In this document: positions 38,075 to 47,529 of the stretch, piece by piece
Position numbering within the stretch: position 1 is the stretch's first letter
Layout: the number at the start of each line of letters is the position of its first letter
NCBI RefSeq assembly: GCF_916618955.1
Contig: NZ_OU745390.1
Coordinates: 2,232,001-2,296,000 of the forward strand
Source: Pseudomonas sp. Marseille-Q3773
GTDB taxonomy: Bacteria > Pseudomonadota > Gammaproteobacteria > Pseudomonadales > Pseudomonadaceae
Length of the DNA: 64,000 nucleotides
Reading direction: 5' to 3'
The notes under the pieces: generated by a model
Seen by the model: only the letters and a program-made list of their open reading frames with translations
Told to the model about the DNA's origin: nothing
Database searches by the model: none
Made by a program: the position numbers and the translations under genes

Positions 38075-39358
38075 ATGGCTAACACCCCCTACCCCCAGTC
38101 CTACTACGCCGCCTCGGCCAACCCGGTGCCGCCACGTCCGGCGCTGCAGGGTGAGGTGGAAACCGATGTGTGCATCATCGGCGCCGGCTATACCGGCCTG
38201 TCCAGCGCCCTGTTCCTGCTGGAGAACGGCTTCAAGGTAAGCATCGTCGAAGCGGCCAAGGTCGGCTTCGGCGCGTCGGGCCGTAACGGCGGCCAGATCG
38301 TCAACAGCTACAGCCGTGACATCGATGTGATCGAACGCACGGTCGGCCCCAAGCAGGCGCAACTGCTGGGCCAGATGGCCTTCGAAGGCGGGCGCATCAT
38401 TCGCGAGCGCGTGGCCAAGTACAACATCCAGTGCGACCTGAAGGACGGCGGCGTGTTCGCGGCCCTCACCAGCAAGCAGATGGGCCACCTGGAGTCGCAA
38501 AAACGCCTGTGGGAGCGCTTTGGCCACAACCAGCTGGAGCTGATGGACCAGAAGCGTATCCGCGAAGTGGTTGCCTGCGACAACTACGTGGGCGGCATGC
38601 TGGACATGAGCGGTGGCCACATTCACCCGCTGAACCTGGCCCTGGGCGAGGCGGCGGCGGTCGAGTCGCTGGGCGGCATCATCTATGAGCAAACCCCGGC
38701 CGTACGCATCGAGCGTGGCGCCAACCCGGTGGTGCACACCCCGCAGGGCAAGGTCCGCGCCAAGTTCATCATCGTCGCCGGCAACGCCTACCTGGGCAAT
38801 CTGGTACCGGAGCTGGCCAGCAAGTCGATGCCATGCGGTACCCAGGTGATCACCACCGAGCCGCTGGGCGAGGAACTGGCGCGTACCCTGCTGCCGCAGG
38901 ACTACTGCGTCGAGGACTGCAACTACCTGCTCGACTACTACCGCCTGACCAGCGACAAGCGCCTGATCTTCGGCGGCGGCGTGGTGTACGGCGCGCGTGA
39001 CCCGGCCAACATCGAGGCGATCATCCGTCCGAAGATGCTCAAGGCCTTCCCGCAACTGAAGAATGTGAAGATCGACTACGCCTGGACCGGCAACTTCCTG
39101 CTGACCCTGTCGCGCCTGCCACAGGTCGGCCGCATCGGCGACAACATCTACTACTCGCAGGGTTGCTCGGGCCACGGCGTGACCTATACCCACCTGGCCG
39201 GCAAGGTCCTGGCCGAGGCCATGCGTGGCCAGGCCGAGCGCTTCGATGCCTTCGCCGGCCTGCCGCACTACCCGTTCCCGGGTGGCCAGATGCTGCGTGT
39301 GCCGTTCAGCGCCCTGGGTGCCTGGTACTACAGCCTGCGCGATCGCCTGGGCTTCTGA
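38075..39358 (+). CDS. puuB: Gamma-glutamylputrescine oxidoreductase-type FAD amine oxidase
   Basis: DAO-family flavoenzyme of 427 residues. N-terminal FAD-binding Rossmann motif (ETDVCIIGAGYTGLSSALFL) and the GRNGGQIVNSYSRDIDVIER segment typical of PuuB-like enzymes; C-terminal FAD contact WTGNFLLTLSRLPQVGRIGD and CSGHGVTYTHLAGKVLAEA. It should oxidise gamma-glutamyl-putrescine (or a related polyamine adduct) with release of ammonia and peroxide. It stands alone here, without puuA, C or D beside it. Confidence 0.88.
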   Translation: MANTPYPQSYYAASANPVPPRPALQGEVETDVCIIGAGYTGLSSALFLLENGFKVSIVEAAKVGFGASGRNGGQIVNSYSRDIDVIERTVGPKQAQLLGQMAFEGGRIIRERVAKYNIQCDLKDGGVFAALTSKQMGHLESQKRLWERFGHNQLELMDQKRIREVVACDNYVGGMLDMSGGHIHPLNLALGEAAAVESLGGIIYEQTPAVRIERGANPVVHTPQGKVRAKFIIVAGNAYLGNLVPELASKSMPCGTQVITTEPLGEELARTLLPQDYCVEDCNYLLDYYRLTSDKRLIFGGGVVYGARDPANIEAIIRPKMLKAFPQLKNVKIDYAWTGNFLLTLSRLPQVGRIGDNIYYSQGCSGHGVTYTHLAGKVLAEAMRGQAERFDAFAGLPHYPFPGGQMLRVPFSALGAWYYSLRDRLGF

Positions 39359-39377
39359 TGTAGCCAGGCCTGGCCTC

Positions 39378-39463
39378 TTCGCGGGTAAACCCGCTCCCAC
39401 AGGGACATCTCTGGACCTGAGGGCAGCGGGTTTCCTGTGGGAGCGGGTTCACCCGCGAAAGGG
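39378..39463. repeat. REP pair after puuB
   Basis: CGCGGGTAAACCCGCTCCCA near 39380 and the mirror CCTGTGGGAGCGGGTTCACC from 39434 form an inverted pair between puuB and a convergent lipoprotein gene. Confidence 0.85.
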
Positions 39464-39479
39464 CCGGTACAGATAAACG

Positions 39480-40166
39480 CTATTTGTTCAGGCTGCTCAC
39501 AGCCTGTTTCGCCGCAATCTCCTGCCCCGCCCGGGCCAGTTCATCGGCAGCCTGCAACCAGCGCTGGCGGTCGACCTGGGCCGGCAACTGCCGCGGTGGC
39601 TGCACCAGCACCGCCCAGCTCCCCTGGCTGGCCCACGCCGAAGCAAAGTCATCGAACGCCATCAGCTGCCGCCGGTGCATGCCCGAGCGCAACAGCACAC
39701 GCTGCTTGTAGCGGTCATAACCGATCAGCACGGCGTAACGTGGCTCACCCCACCAGGCCGCGCCGTCCTCATACCGCAACAATACCGGGTTGCCCGCCGC
39801 CACTTGGGTCAGCAGCGCGTCCAGTTGTTTGTCCAGCGGATACACCACCATGCCGTAGTCACGCGCCACCCGAGGGATACTGCTGTCCAGTGCGTCGGCG
39901 CCCTGGGGCAGGTTCAACGGCTTGTCCAGCAGCCCCGGGGTGATCGGCGCACCCTGTTGCGACAGTACTGCCGCCAGGGCCATGGCCCCGCTGTGGTTGG
40001 CGTTGCCACGGTAGAACGGCACGCTGCTGATTTCGACCCGCTGCGGCAGGCCATTGAGGCTGGCGGACGGCGTGCCGGCACAGCCGGCCAGGCTGGCTGC
40101 CAGCAGGCAGGCCAGCAGCAACCGGCGCGGGCTGGTGATTGCCGACTTGAAGGAATCTTGCTCCAT
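39480..40166 (-). CDS. C39-peptidase-like lipoprotein with degenerate active site
   Basis: 228 residues from MEQDSFKSAITSPRRLLLAC. The signal segment ends in a lipobox (AASLAGCAG). The mature domain matches the C39-like double-glycine peptidase fold: SSVPFYRGNANHSGAMALAA followed by VLSQQG, and RYAVLIGYDRYKQRVLLRSG. At the position where C39 peptidases have Cys in a CGPAAL-like motif this protein has HSGAMAL, and the usual GHY before the beta-strand is PRY. So catalytic Cys and His seem absent and a non-enzymatic role is likely. The C-terminal ~50 residues are a helical, Arg/Ala-rich tail. Confidence 0.7.
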   Translation of the reverse strand: MEQDSFKSAITSPRRLLLACLLAASLAGCAGTPSASLNGLPQRVEISSVPFYRGNANHSGAMALAAVLSQQGAPITPGLLDKPLNLPQGADALDSSIPRVARDYGMVVYPLDKQLDALLTQVAAGNPVLLRYEDGAAWWGEPRYAVLIGYDRYKQRVLLRSGMHRRQLMAFDDFASAWASQGSWAVLVQPPRQLPAQVDRQRWLQAADELARAGQEIAAKQAVSSLNK

Positions 40167-40387
40167 GGACACTCGCTTGTTCCAACGCCAGGCAGGCAGC
40201 GCCCGGCTCTGCCAGCGATCATAGGGCGGACGGCGGCGCGGGTATAGCCCGGCACCGGCTAGGAGCAAAACGGACCAAGCAATAGACCTTCGGTCAATGG
40301 AACGTCACAGGCGAAAGGCTAGACTAAAGCAGTGTCTGGAAGGCAAGCGCTGGCTGGCCGAGCGCAGCCCTGGAGATGGAGGCACAG

Positions 40388-40564
40388 ATGAGCCTGACCG
40401 TGGCAATTCTCATGCTGGTGGGCATGTGGCTGAGCGTCGCAGCCGCCATGCTGTGGGGTGTAATGCGTATCGTGCGGCGCCATTCCCACCACCACCTGCC
40501 GCCGCAGGCCCCTGCCAGAGCGCAGCCCGCACACCGGCCCCGGCGGCATGCCGGGGTGCACTGA
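40388..40564 (+). CDS. Small single-span membrane protein
   Basis: 58 residues, MSLTVAILMLVGMWLSVAAA then MLWGVMRIVRRHSHHHLPP: one transmembrane helix followed by a basic His/Pro-rich tail. It is preceded by GATGGAGGCACAG, giving a good ribosome-binding site for this ATG. Conservation cannot be judged here, so the call is moderate. Confidence 0.5.
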   Translation: MSLTVAILMLVGMWLSVAAAMLWGVMRIVRRHSHHHLPPQAPARAQPAHRPRRHAGVH

Positions 40565-40583
40565 GCAGCAATTTCCTCATATC

Positions 40584-40651
40584 CATTCGCGGGCAAGCCC
40601 GCTCCCACAGAGACGGTGCTGTCTGTGTGGGAGCGGGCTTGCCCGCGAATG
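40584..40651. repeat. REP inverted pair
   Basis: CATTCGCGGGCAAGCCCGCT at 40584 and its mirror AGCGGGCTTGCCCGCGAATG ending at 40651. A symmetric two-REP hairpin between the small membrane protein gene and terC. Confidence 0.88.
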
Positions 40652-40676
40652 GGTGGCGCCAAGCCCTCCTGCTACA

Positions 40677-41429
40677 TCACCCTTGCGCCGCTTCGCGCTT
40701 CAACCGCGCCCGACGGGCCAGGATGTTGAGGATCTCGATCGCCGTCGAGAACGCCATGGCCGCATACACATAGCCCTTCGGTACATGGGCGCCGAAACCT
40801 TCGGCAATCAGCGTCATGCCGATCATGATCAGGAAGCCCAGCGCCAGCATCACCACGGTCGGGTTGTCGTTGATGAAATTGGCCAGCGGGTCGGCGGCCA
40901 CCATCATGACGATTACTGCGGTGATCACGGCGATGATCATGATCGGCAGGTGCTCGGTCATGCCCACGGCGGTGATGATGCTGTCGACCGAGAAGACGAT
41001 GTCCAGCAACAGGATCTGGAAGATCGCCGCGGCAAAGCCCAGGGTAACCGTCGAGGACACCTTGGCTTCTTCCTTGGCACCGTGCGGGTCGACGTTTTCG
41101 TGGATTTCCTTGGTCGCTTTCCACAGCAGGAACAGGCCACCGGCGATCAGGATCACGTCCTTCCAGGAGAAGGCATTGCCGAACACTTCGAACACCGGGT
41201 CGGTCAACTGGACGATCCAGGCCACCGTGCTGAGCAAGGCCAGACGCATGACCAGGGCCATGCTGATACCGATACGGCGCGCCTTGGAGCGGTATTCCAC
41301 CGGCAGCTTGTTGGTCAGGATGGAGATGAAGATCAGGTTGTCGATGCCCAGTACAACTTCCATGGCCACCAGCGTAGCCAAGGCAACCCAGGCGGTAGGG
41401 CTAGCGACGAGTTCCAGCAAGTATTCCAT
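40677..41429 (-). CDS. TerC-family integral membrane protein
   Basis: 250 residues with about seven transmembrane helices. Acidic motifs inside the membrane are typical of the family: [18 protein letters not shown] and [18 protein letters not shown]. Relatives are linked to manganese or other metal-ion handling. It follows a small lipoprotein gene with a 29-bp gap, so no separate riboswitch leader is present. Confidence 0.9.
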   Translation of the reverse strand: MEYLLELVASPTAWVALATLVAMEVVLGIDNLIFISILTNKLPVEYRSKARRIGISMALVMRLALLSTVAWIVQLTDPVFEVFGNAFSWKDVILIAGGLFLLWKATKEIHENVDPHGAKEEAKVSSTVTLGFAAAIFQILLLDIVFSVDSIITAVGMTEHLPIMIIAVITAVIVMMVAADPLANFINDNPTVVMLALGFLIMIGMTLIAEGFGAHVPKGYVYAAMAFSTAIEILNILARRARLKREAAQG

Positions 41430-41458
41430 TGTTCACATCCTGCAGCAGCGGTTTAGGG

Positions 41459-41698
41459 TCAGATTTCCTGGGTGTCTTTGTGCTTGTCGGCGTCCTCGGG
41501 CGCACGCCCTTCACTGCCGATGGCCTCGCTCAACGCCTGCTGGGCAGCCTTGTTGGTGTCGTCGATCGCCTGCTTGGCCGACTGCGCGGCCTGGTCGAGC
41601 ATCTGCTGGGCGGACTTCTCGGCCTGCTCGCAACCCGCCAGGGCGAACAGGGCCAAGGCTAGCACCAGCGGCGTGCCGATGGATTTGAATTGCAGCAT
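41459..41698 (-). CDS. Small Ala/Gln-rich lipoprotein
   Basis: 79 residues with signal and lipobox (LALALFALAGCEQ), followed by a single amphipathic helix (KSAQQMLDQAAQSAKQAIDD) resembling short outer-membrane lipoproteins. Same direction as terC and probably cotranscribed. Function unknown. Confidence 0.8.
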   Translation of the reverse strand: MLQFKSIGTPLVLALALFALAGCEQAEKSAQQMLDQAAQSAKQAIDDTNKAAQQALSEAIGSEGRAPEDADKHKDTQEI

Positions 41699-41829
41699 GG
41701 GTTCCTCGCTTGTGTGTTCCGGTGGCGCACAGGGCGCCTGATGGAGCGCATTCTAAAGCGCGCAATACATCAGTAAAATTCGTATTTTCAGCGGTTATAC
41801 TTCGGTTTTTACGAATCCGGAAAGCACCG

Positions 41830-42723
41830 ATGCTCAACTACCGGCAATTGCACTACTTCTGGGCCGTGGCCAAGACCGGCAGCATCGCCCGCGCCAGCGA
41901 ACAGCTGAACCTGACCCCGCAAACCATCAGCGGGCAGATCAGCCTGTTCGAACAGACCTATGGCCTGGAACTGTTCCAGCGCGTCGGGCGCCAGCTGGAG
42001 CTGACCGAAACCGGGCGCCAGACGCTCATCTATGCCGAGCAGATGTTCCAGCTGGGTGGCGAACTGGAGGCCATGCTGCGGGCTGGCCCGCAGGAGCAGA
42101 TCCTGTTCCGCGTCGGCGTGGCGGACGTGGTACCCAAGTCCATCGTCTACCGCTTGCTGGCGCCGACCATGGAGCTGGACGATGTGCTGCGCATCAATTG
42201 CCGCGAAGACAAGCTGGAACGCCTGCTGGCCGACTTGGCGATCCAGCGCCTGGACCTGGTCATCTCCGACAGCCCCATGCCCAGCCACCTGGACATCAAG
42301 GGCTACAGCCAGAAACGGGGTGAGTGCGGGCTGAGCTTTTTCGCCACCCCGGCCTTGGCCCGCCGGCATGCCGGGCCCTTCCCCGCTTGCCTGCAGGATG
42401 CACCTTTGCTGATCCCCGGCCCGGAGACCGTGGTACGCAGCCGTTTGCTGCGCTGGCTGGGCGAGCAGCAGGTGCAGCCGCGCATCGTTGGAGAGTTCGA
42501 TGACAGCGCGTTGATGCAGGCATTCGGGCAATCGGGCAGCGGCATCTTCGTCGCCCCCAGCGTGATCGCCGAGGAGGTGTGCCGCCAGTACGGAGTGGAA
42601 CTGGTCGGCCAGACCGAGGCCGTACACGAATCGTTCTATGCCATTTCCGTGGAGCGCAAGGTCAAGCACCCGGGCATCGTGGCCATTACCGAGGGGGCGC
42701 GACGGGAGTTGTTTCACTGGTAG
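41830..42723 (+). CDS. nhaR: LysR-family regulator, NhaR-like
   Basis: 297 residues from MLNYRQLHYFWAVAKTGSIA. The HTH (RASEQLNLTPQTISGQISLF) and the overall N-terminal wording match NhaR, the Na+-responsive activator of the antiporter gene nhaA in enterobacteria. The LysR substrate domain follows. No nhaA lies beside it, so the local target is unknown. It is divergent from the lipoprotein-terC pair. Confidence 0.87.
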   Translation: MLNYRQLHYFWAVAKTGSIARASEQLNLTPQTISGQISLFEQTYGLELFQRVGRQLELTETGRQTLIYAEQMFQLGGELEAMLRAGPQEQILFRVGVADVVPKSIVYRLLAPTMELDDVLRINCREDKLERLLADLAIQRLDLVISDSPMPSHLDIKGYSQKRGECGLSFFATPALARRHAGPFPACLQDAPLLIPGPETVVRSRLLRWLGEQQVQPRIVGEFDDSALMQAFGQSGSGIFVAPSVIAEEVCRQYGVELVGQTEAVHESFYAISVERKVKHPGIVAITEGARRELFHW

Positions 42724-42828
42724 CCATGAGGCTCTCTCGCGGCTAAACCCGCGAAAGGGCCGACACTGCTCGACGAAGGTCTATGGTAAAGTCGCGCCCT
42801 TTTCGAACATGCCCGGATACCGCTGCAC

Positions 42829-44040
42829 ATGACCCCAGTCCTCCGCTTCCTCAACCGCACCAGCCTGGTGACCCAGATCGTCATCGGCCTGATCGCCGGT
42901 ATCGTCCTGGCCCTGCTTGCGCCCGCCATCGCCCGTGACCTGGCCTTCCTCGGCAAGGTGTTCGTCAGTGCCCTCAAGGCGGTGGCACCGGTGCTGGTGT
43001 TCATCCTGGTCATGGCCTCGATCGCCAACCACCGCCACGGCCAGGAAACCCACATTCGGCCGATCCTGTGGCTGTACCTGCTGGGTACCTTCGGTGCCGC
43101 GGTAGTGGCCGTGGTGGCCAGCATGCTGTTCCCCTCGACCTTGGCACTGAGCACCGGCGGGGCCACGCTGAGTGCCCCGGGCGGTATCGGCGAAGTGCTG
43201 CAGAACCTGCTGCTGAGCGCGGTCGACAACCCGATCAACGCCCTGCTCAACGCCAACTTCATCGGCGTGCTGACCTGGGCCATCGGCCTGGGCGTGGCCC
43301 TGCGCCACGCCGGCGAAACCACCCGCAACGTGGTCGAGGACCTGTCCACTGGCGTCACCTTGATCGTCCGCGTGGTGATCCGCTTCGCCCCGCTGGGCAT
43401 CTTTGGCCTGGTCAGCGCCACCCTCGCCCAGTCCGGCCTGGACGCCCTGCTCGGCTACCTGCACCTGCTGGCCGTGCTGATCGGCTGCATGCTGTTCGTG
43501 GCGCTGGTGATGAACCCGTTGATCGTGTTCTGGAAAATTCGCCGCAACCCCTTCCCGCTGACCCTGTTGTGCCTGCGCGAAAGCGGCATCACTGCGTTCT
43601 TCACCCGTAGCTCGGCAGCCAACATTCCGGTCAACCTGGCCCTGTCCGAACGCCTTGGCCTGCATGAAGACACTTATTCGGTGTCGATCCCGCTGGGTGC
43701 GACCATCAACATGGCCGGTGCAGCCATCACCATTACCGTGCTGACCCTGGCAGCGGTGCATACCCTGGGTATCGCGGTGGACCTGCCGACCGCCGTGCTG
43801 CTCAGCGTGGTGGCAGCGATCTGTGCCTGCGGTGCATCGGGGGTGGCCGGCGGCTCGCTGCTGCTGATTCCGCTGGCGGCCAGCCTGTTCGGCATCCCCA
43901 GCGAGATTGCCATGCAGGTGGTGGCGGTGGGCTTCATCATCGGCGTGCTGCAGGACTCGGCCGAGACAGCGCTGAATTCCTCGACCGATGTGCTGTTCAC
44001 CGCGGCGGCGTGCCAGGCCGAAGCGCGGCGCAACGCTTGA
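42829..44040 (+). CDS. sstT: Sodium:serine/threonine symporter
   Basis: Inner-membrane DAACS-family carrier of 403 residues importing Ser/Thr with Na+. Eight or more helices; the re-entrant hairpin region reads [20 protein letters not shown], followed by the substrate/Na site [20 protein letters not shown]. Start [20 protein letters not shown] is as in other SstT proteins. Monocistronic. Confidence 0.93.
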   Translation: MTPVLRFLNRTSLVTQIVIGLIAGIVLALLAPAIARDLAFLGKVFVSALKAVAPVLVFILVMASIANHRHGQETHIRPILWLYLLGTFGAAVVAVVASMLFPSTLALSTGGATLSAPGGIGEVLQNLLLSAVDNPINALLNANFIGVLTWAIGLGVALRHAGETTRNVVEDLSTGVTLIVRVVIRFAPLGIFGLVSATLAQSGLDALLGYLHLLAVLIGCMLFVALVMNPLIVFWKIRRNPFPLTLLCLRESGITAFFTRSSAANIPVNLALSERLGLHEDTYSVSIPLGATINMAGAAITITVLTLAAVHTLGIAVDLPTAVLLSVVAAICACGASGVAGGSLLLIPLAASLFGIPSEIAMQVVAVGFIIGVLQDSAETALNSSTDVLFTAAACQAEARRNA

Positions 44041-44128
44041 GATGGCCGGGGCCGCGTTGCGGCCCCGATTGCCTTGTACGGTGGCATTACCTACCCTAGT
44101 GGCCTTTCCCCAGCAACGAGGCAGGGCC

Positions 44129-44776
44129 ATGTCAGAACACCAAACCGCAGGCGAAGGCCGGTTCAACAGCATCGAGATCCGCATTCTCGGCGCGCTGATC
44201 GAAAAGCAGGCCACCAGCCCGGAAAGCTACCCGCTGACCCTCAATGCCCTGGTGCTGGCCTGCAACCAGAAGACCAGCCGCGAGCCGGTGATGAACCTTA
44301 CCCAAGGCCAGGTCGGCCAGGCCCTGCGCGCCCTCGAAGGGCAAGACATGGCGCGGCTGCAGATGGGCAGCCGTGCCGACCGCTGGGAACACCGGGTGGA
44401 CAAGGCGCTGGAGCTGGTGCCGGCACAACTGGTGCTGATGGGCCTGATGTTCCTGCGCGGGCCGCAAACCCTCAACGAACTGCTGACCCGCAGCAACCGC
44501 CTGCATGACTTCGACGACATCGAACAGGTCCAGCACCAGCTGGAGCGCCTGATCGCCCGCGGCCTGGCCTTGCACCTGCCACGCCAGGCCGGGCAGCGCG
44601 AAGACCGTTATACCCACGCGCTGGGCGACCCGGCGGAAATCGAGGCGATCCTCGCCGCACGGCAACAGGAAGGCAGCCCGCGCAGCAGTGCCGGGAGCGT
44701 GTCGGAAGAACGGATCGAAGCCCTCGAAGCCCGCATTGCCGCGCTGGAGGCGCGCCTGGCCGAGCTGGAAGGCTGA
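44129..44776 (+). CDS. YceH family protein (DUF480)
   Basis: 215 residues. Two winged-helix units ([20 protein letters not shown] followed by [40 protein letters not shown]) and a C-terminal coiled coil ([20 protein letters not shown]). Known as YceH/DUF480 with no firm biochemical role. The ATG at 44129 is the family start. Confidence 0.9.
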   Translation: MSEHQTAGEGRFNSIEIRILGALIEKQATSPESYPLTLNALVLACNQKTSREPVMNLTQGQVGQALRALEGQDMARLQMGSRADRWEHRVDKALELVPAQLVLMGLMFLRGPQTLNELLTRSNRLHDFDDIEQVQHQLERLIARGLALHLPRQAGQREDRYTHALGDPAEIEAILAARQQEGSPRSSAGSVSEERIEALEARIAALEARLAELEG

Positions 44777-44780
44777 ACCG

Positions 44781-44969
44781 TCATGGCTCCGGGTCGGGGA
44801 AGTTACGGCAGCTCTTGCGCTCGGCCAGCTCCCGGTCACTGGGGCGCTGGTCGACGAACACGGTGCGGCCGTCGGTATAGATTTCCAGGTAGCCCCAGTG
44901 CAGGTCCTGCTCTTGCTGTCCGGGCTTGGGCGGGACTAGCCACCAGGGTTCGCGGCTGATCAGGCTCAT
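44781..44969 (-). CDS. Small conserved hypothetical protein
   Basis: 62 residues, MSLISREPWWLVPPKPGQQE ending DRELAERKSCRNFPDPEP. It is rich in Trp and Pro, with no signal or membrane segment. The compact fit between genes (4 bp after the convergent YceH stop) and sequence that reads like a folded peptide support it as real. Function unknown. Confidence 0.6.
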   Translation of the reverse strand: MSLISREPWWLVPPKPGQQEQDLHWGYLEIYTDGRTVFVDQRPSDRELAERKSCRNFPDPEP

Positions 44970-45033
44970 GGGTCGGGTTCCTGAAGGTGTCTGCAGTAAG
45001 CATAGACACCCTCGATTGTTGCTTTGCTTGTGC

Positions 45034-45130
45034 CGGCCCTTTCGCGGCTAAAGCCGCTCCTACAGGTACTGCACAGTTTTCGAAACCTGCGTAGTACCCG
45101 TAAGAGCGGCTTTAGCCGCGAAGAGGCCGG
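45034..45130. repeat. REP inverted pair before ahpF
   Basis: CCGGCCCTTTCGCGGCTAAA (45033) and the mirror GCGGCTTTAGCCGCGAAGAG ending near 45130 make an inverted pair just past the 3' end of ahpF. Confidence 0.85.
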
Positions 45131-45137
45131 CTCAGGC

Positions 45138-46700
45138 TTACGCCGGTGCCGAAGTGCGGATCAGGTGATCGAAGGCGGCCAGCGAAGCCTTGGCGCCCTC
45201 GCCCACTGCAATCACGATCTGCTTGTACGGCACCGTGGTCACGTCACCGGCAGCGAACACACCCGGGATGCTGGTCTGGCCCTTGGCGTCGACGATGATC
45301 TCGCCACGCGGCGACAGCTCGACGGTGCCTTTCAGCCAGTCGGTGTTCGGCAGCAGGCCGATCTGCACGAAAATGCCCTCCAGTGCCACCTCGTGCTGCT
45401 GTTCCGTGTTACGGTCCTTGTAGCGCAGGCCGGTCACCTTCTCGCCATTGCCCAACACTTCGGTGGTCAGCGCGCTGGTGATCACCTTGACGTTCGGCAG
45501 GCTGTGCAGCTTGCGCTGCAGCACTGCATCGGCGCGCAGCTGGCTGTCAAATTCGATCAAAGTCACCTGGGCGACGATGCCGGCCAGGTCGATGGCCGCC
45601 TCCACGCCCGAGTTGCCACCACCGATCACCGCCACGCGCTTGCCCTTGAACAGCGGGCCATCGCAATGCGGGCAGTAGGCCACGCCACGGGCGCGGTATT
45701 CCTGCTCGCCCGGCACGTTCATTTCGCGCCAGCGCGCACCTGTGGCCAGGATCACGGTCTTGGCCTTGAGCGAAGCGCCGCCGGCCAGGCGGACTTCATG
45801 CAGGCCGCCATCGGTGGCCGGGATCAGCGCTTCACCGCGCTGCAGGTTCATGATGTCAACGTCGTACTGCTTGACGTGTTCTTCCAGGGCCGTGGCCAGT
45901 TTCGGCCCTTCGGTTTCCTGCACCGAGATGAAGTTCTCGATGGCCAGGGTATCGAGCACCTGGCCGCCGAACCGCTCGGCGGCGATGCCGGTGCGGATGC
46001 CCTTGCGTGCGGCATAGATGGCCGCCGAGGCGCCGGCCGGGCCACCGCCGACCACCAGCACGTCGAAGGCGTCCTTGGCGTTGATCTTCTCGGCCTGGCG
46101 AGCGCCGGCGTTGGTGTCGATCTTGCCGAGGATTTCTTCCAGGCCCATGCGGCCCTGGCCGAACACTTCGCCGTTCAGGTAGATGCTCGGCACCGCCATG
46201 ATCTTGCGCGATTCCACTTCTGCCTGGAACAGCGCACCGTCGATCGCCACGTGGCGTACGTTGGGGTTGAGCACGGCCATCAGGTTCAGCGCCTGGACCA
46301 CGTCCGGGCAGTTCTGGCACGACAGCGAGAAATAGGTTTCGAAGGTGAATTCGCCCTCCAGCGCCTGGATCTGCTCGATCACTTCGGCACTGGCCTTGGA
46401 CGGGTGGCCGCCGACTTGCAGCAGCGCCAGCACCAACGAGGTGAATTCGTGGCCCATGGGGATGCCGGCAAAACGCAGGCTGATTTCGCCATTCGGGCGG
46501 TTGAGCGAGAACGATGGACGACGGGCGTCATCACCATCCACGCGCAGGGTAATCAGGTTCGACAGGCCGGCGATCTCCACCAGCAGGTCGTGCAATTCGC
46601 GGGACTTCGCGCCGTCGTCGAGGGAAGCAACGATCTCGATCGGCTGGGTGACCCGCTCCAGGTAGGTTTTCAGTTGCGATTTAAGCGTGGCGTCCAACAT
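45138..46700 (-). CDS. ahpF: Alkyl hydroperoxide reductase subunit F
   Basis: Flavoprotein that reduces AhpC using NADH. It has 520 residues from [20 protein letters not shown]. The N-terminal tandem thioredoxin-fold domain has the Cxx[16 protein letters not shown]; then the FAD-binding motif [20 protein letters not shown] and the second CxxC in [18 protein letters not shown]. It lies downstream of ahpC with a terminator-like hairpin in between, so read-through probably sets the ratio. Confidence 0.97.
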   Translation of the reverse strand: MLDATLKSQLKTYLERVTQPIEIVASLDDGAKSRELHDLLVEIAGLSNLITLRVDGDDARRPSFSLNRPNGEISLRFAGIPMGHEFTSLVLALLQVGGHPSKASAEVIEQIQALEGEFTFETYFSLSCQNCPDVVQALNLMAVLNPNVRHVAIDGALFQAEVESRKIMAVPSIYLNGEVFGQGRMGLEEILGKIDTNAGARQAEKINAKDAFDVLVVGGGPAGASAAIYAARKGIRTGIAAERFGGQVLDTLAIENFISVQETEGPKLATALEEHVKQYDVDIMNLQRGEALIPATDGGLHEVRLAGGASLKAKTVILATGARWREMNVPGEQEYRARGVAYCPHCDGPLFKGKRVAVIGGGNSGVEAAIDLAGIVAQVTLIEFDSQLRADAVLQRKLHSLPNVKVITSALTTEVLGNGEKVTGLRYKDRNTEQQHEVALEGIFVQIGLLPNTDWLKGTVELSPRGEIIVDAKGQTSIPGVFAAGDVTTVPYKQIVIAVGEGAKASLAAFDHLIRTSAPA

Positions 46701-46731
46701 ACGGGCGATTCCTTTTTCAAAACTCGGATAC

Positions 46732-46764
46732 AAAAACGCCCAGGCGATAGCGCCCGGGCGTTTA
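46732..46764 (-). terminator. Hairpin between ahpC and ahpF
   Basis: AAACGCCCGGGCGC, short loop, CGCCTGGGCGTTTTT on the reverse strand, located 62 bp past the ahpC stop and 32 bp before the ahpF start. It fits a partial terminator. Confidence 0.8.
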
Positions 46765-46825
46765 TACGGGGCGGTAGAGCATTCAGCTTTGGCGGCTGCT
46801 CGCCGCCCACGGCTTGCTCACGGAC

Positions 46826-47389
46826 TTAGATCTTGCCGACCAGGTCCAGCGACGGCGCCAGGGTGGCTTCGCCTTCTTTCCACTTGGCCGGGCACACTTC
46901 GCCCGGGTGGGCGGCAACGTACTGGGCAGCCTTCACCTTGCGCAGCAGTTCGGCAGCATCGCGGCCTACACCACCGTCGTTCAGTTCGACGATCTTGATC
47001 TGGCCTTCCGGGTTGATCACGAAGGTACCGCGATCGGCCAGGCCGGCTTCTTCGATCAGCACATCGAAGTTGCGCGAGATGACGTGGGTCGGGTCACCGA
47101 TCAGCGGGTACTGGATCTTGCCGATGGTTTCCGAAGTGTCGTGCCAGGCTTTGTGGGTGAAGTGGGTGTCGGTGGACACACCGTAGATTTCCACGCCCAG
47201 CTTCTGGAACTCGGCGTAGTTGTCAGCGAGGTCACCCAGTTCGGTCGGGCAGACGAAGGTGAAGTCGGCCGGGTAGAAGAACACGACAGACCACTTGCCT
47301 TTCAGGTCGGCTTCGCTGACCTGGACGAACTCGCCCTTGTGGTAGGCGGTGGCGTTGAACGGTTTGACCTGGCTGTTGATGATAGGCAT
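46826..47389 (-). CDS. ahpC: Alkyl hydroperoxide reductase subunit C (peroxiredoxin)
   Basis: Typical 2-Cys peroxiredoxin of 187 residues. The peroxidatic Cys is in [20 protein letters not shown] and the resolving Cys in [18 protein letters not shown]. Starts [20 protein letters not shown]. It reduces H2O2 and organic peroxides with AhpF. Confidence 0.97.
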   Translation of the reverse strand: MPIINSQVKPFNATAYHKGEFVQVSEADLKGKWSVVFFYPADFTFVCPTELGDLADNYAEFQKLGVEIYGVSTDTHFTHKAWHDTSETIGKIQYPLIGDPTHVISRNFDVLIEEAGLADRGTFVINPEGQIKIVELNDGGVGRDAAELLRKVKAAQYVAAHPGEVCPAKWKEGEATLAPSLDLVGKI

Positions 47390-47529
47390 GAGAGACGCTC
47401 CTTCATGGGGTTGGAATCAGTTGACGGAGAGAATCCTAACCGCTGGTCGCTGATTAGGCTCATTGGCAAACCTCATGCGCATCATTGGTTTTGGCTATAA
47501 AGCCTGTACCTTGATAGCTACTTTGCTTT

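Noticed and set aside
41430..41458. Manganese riboswitch before terC
   Set aside because: Only 29 bp separate terC from the upstream lipoprotein gene, too short for that element.
47390..47529. OxyR binding site upstream of ahpC
   Set aside because: Pieces like CTAT and ATAG occur but the spacing of the four-part OxyR motif is not convincing.
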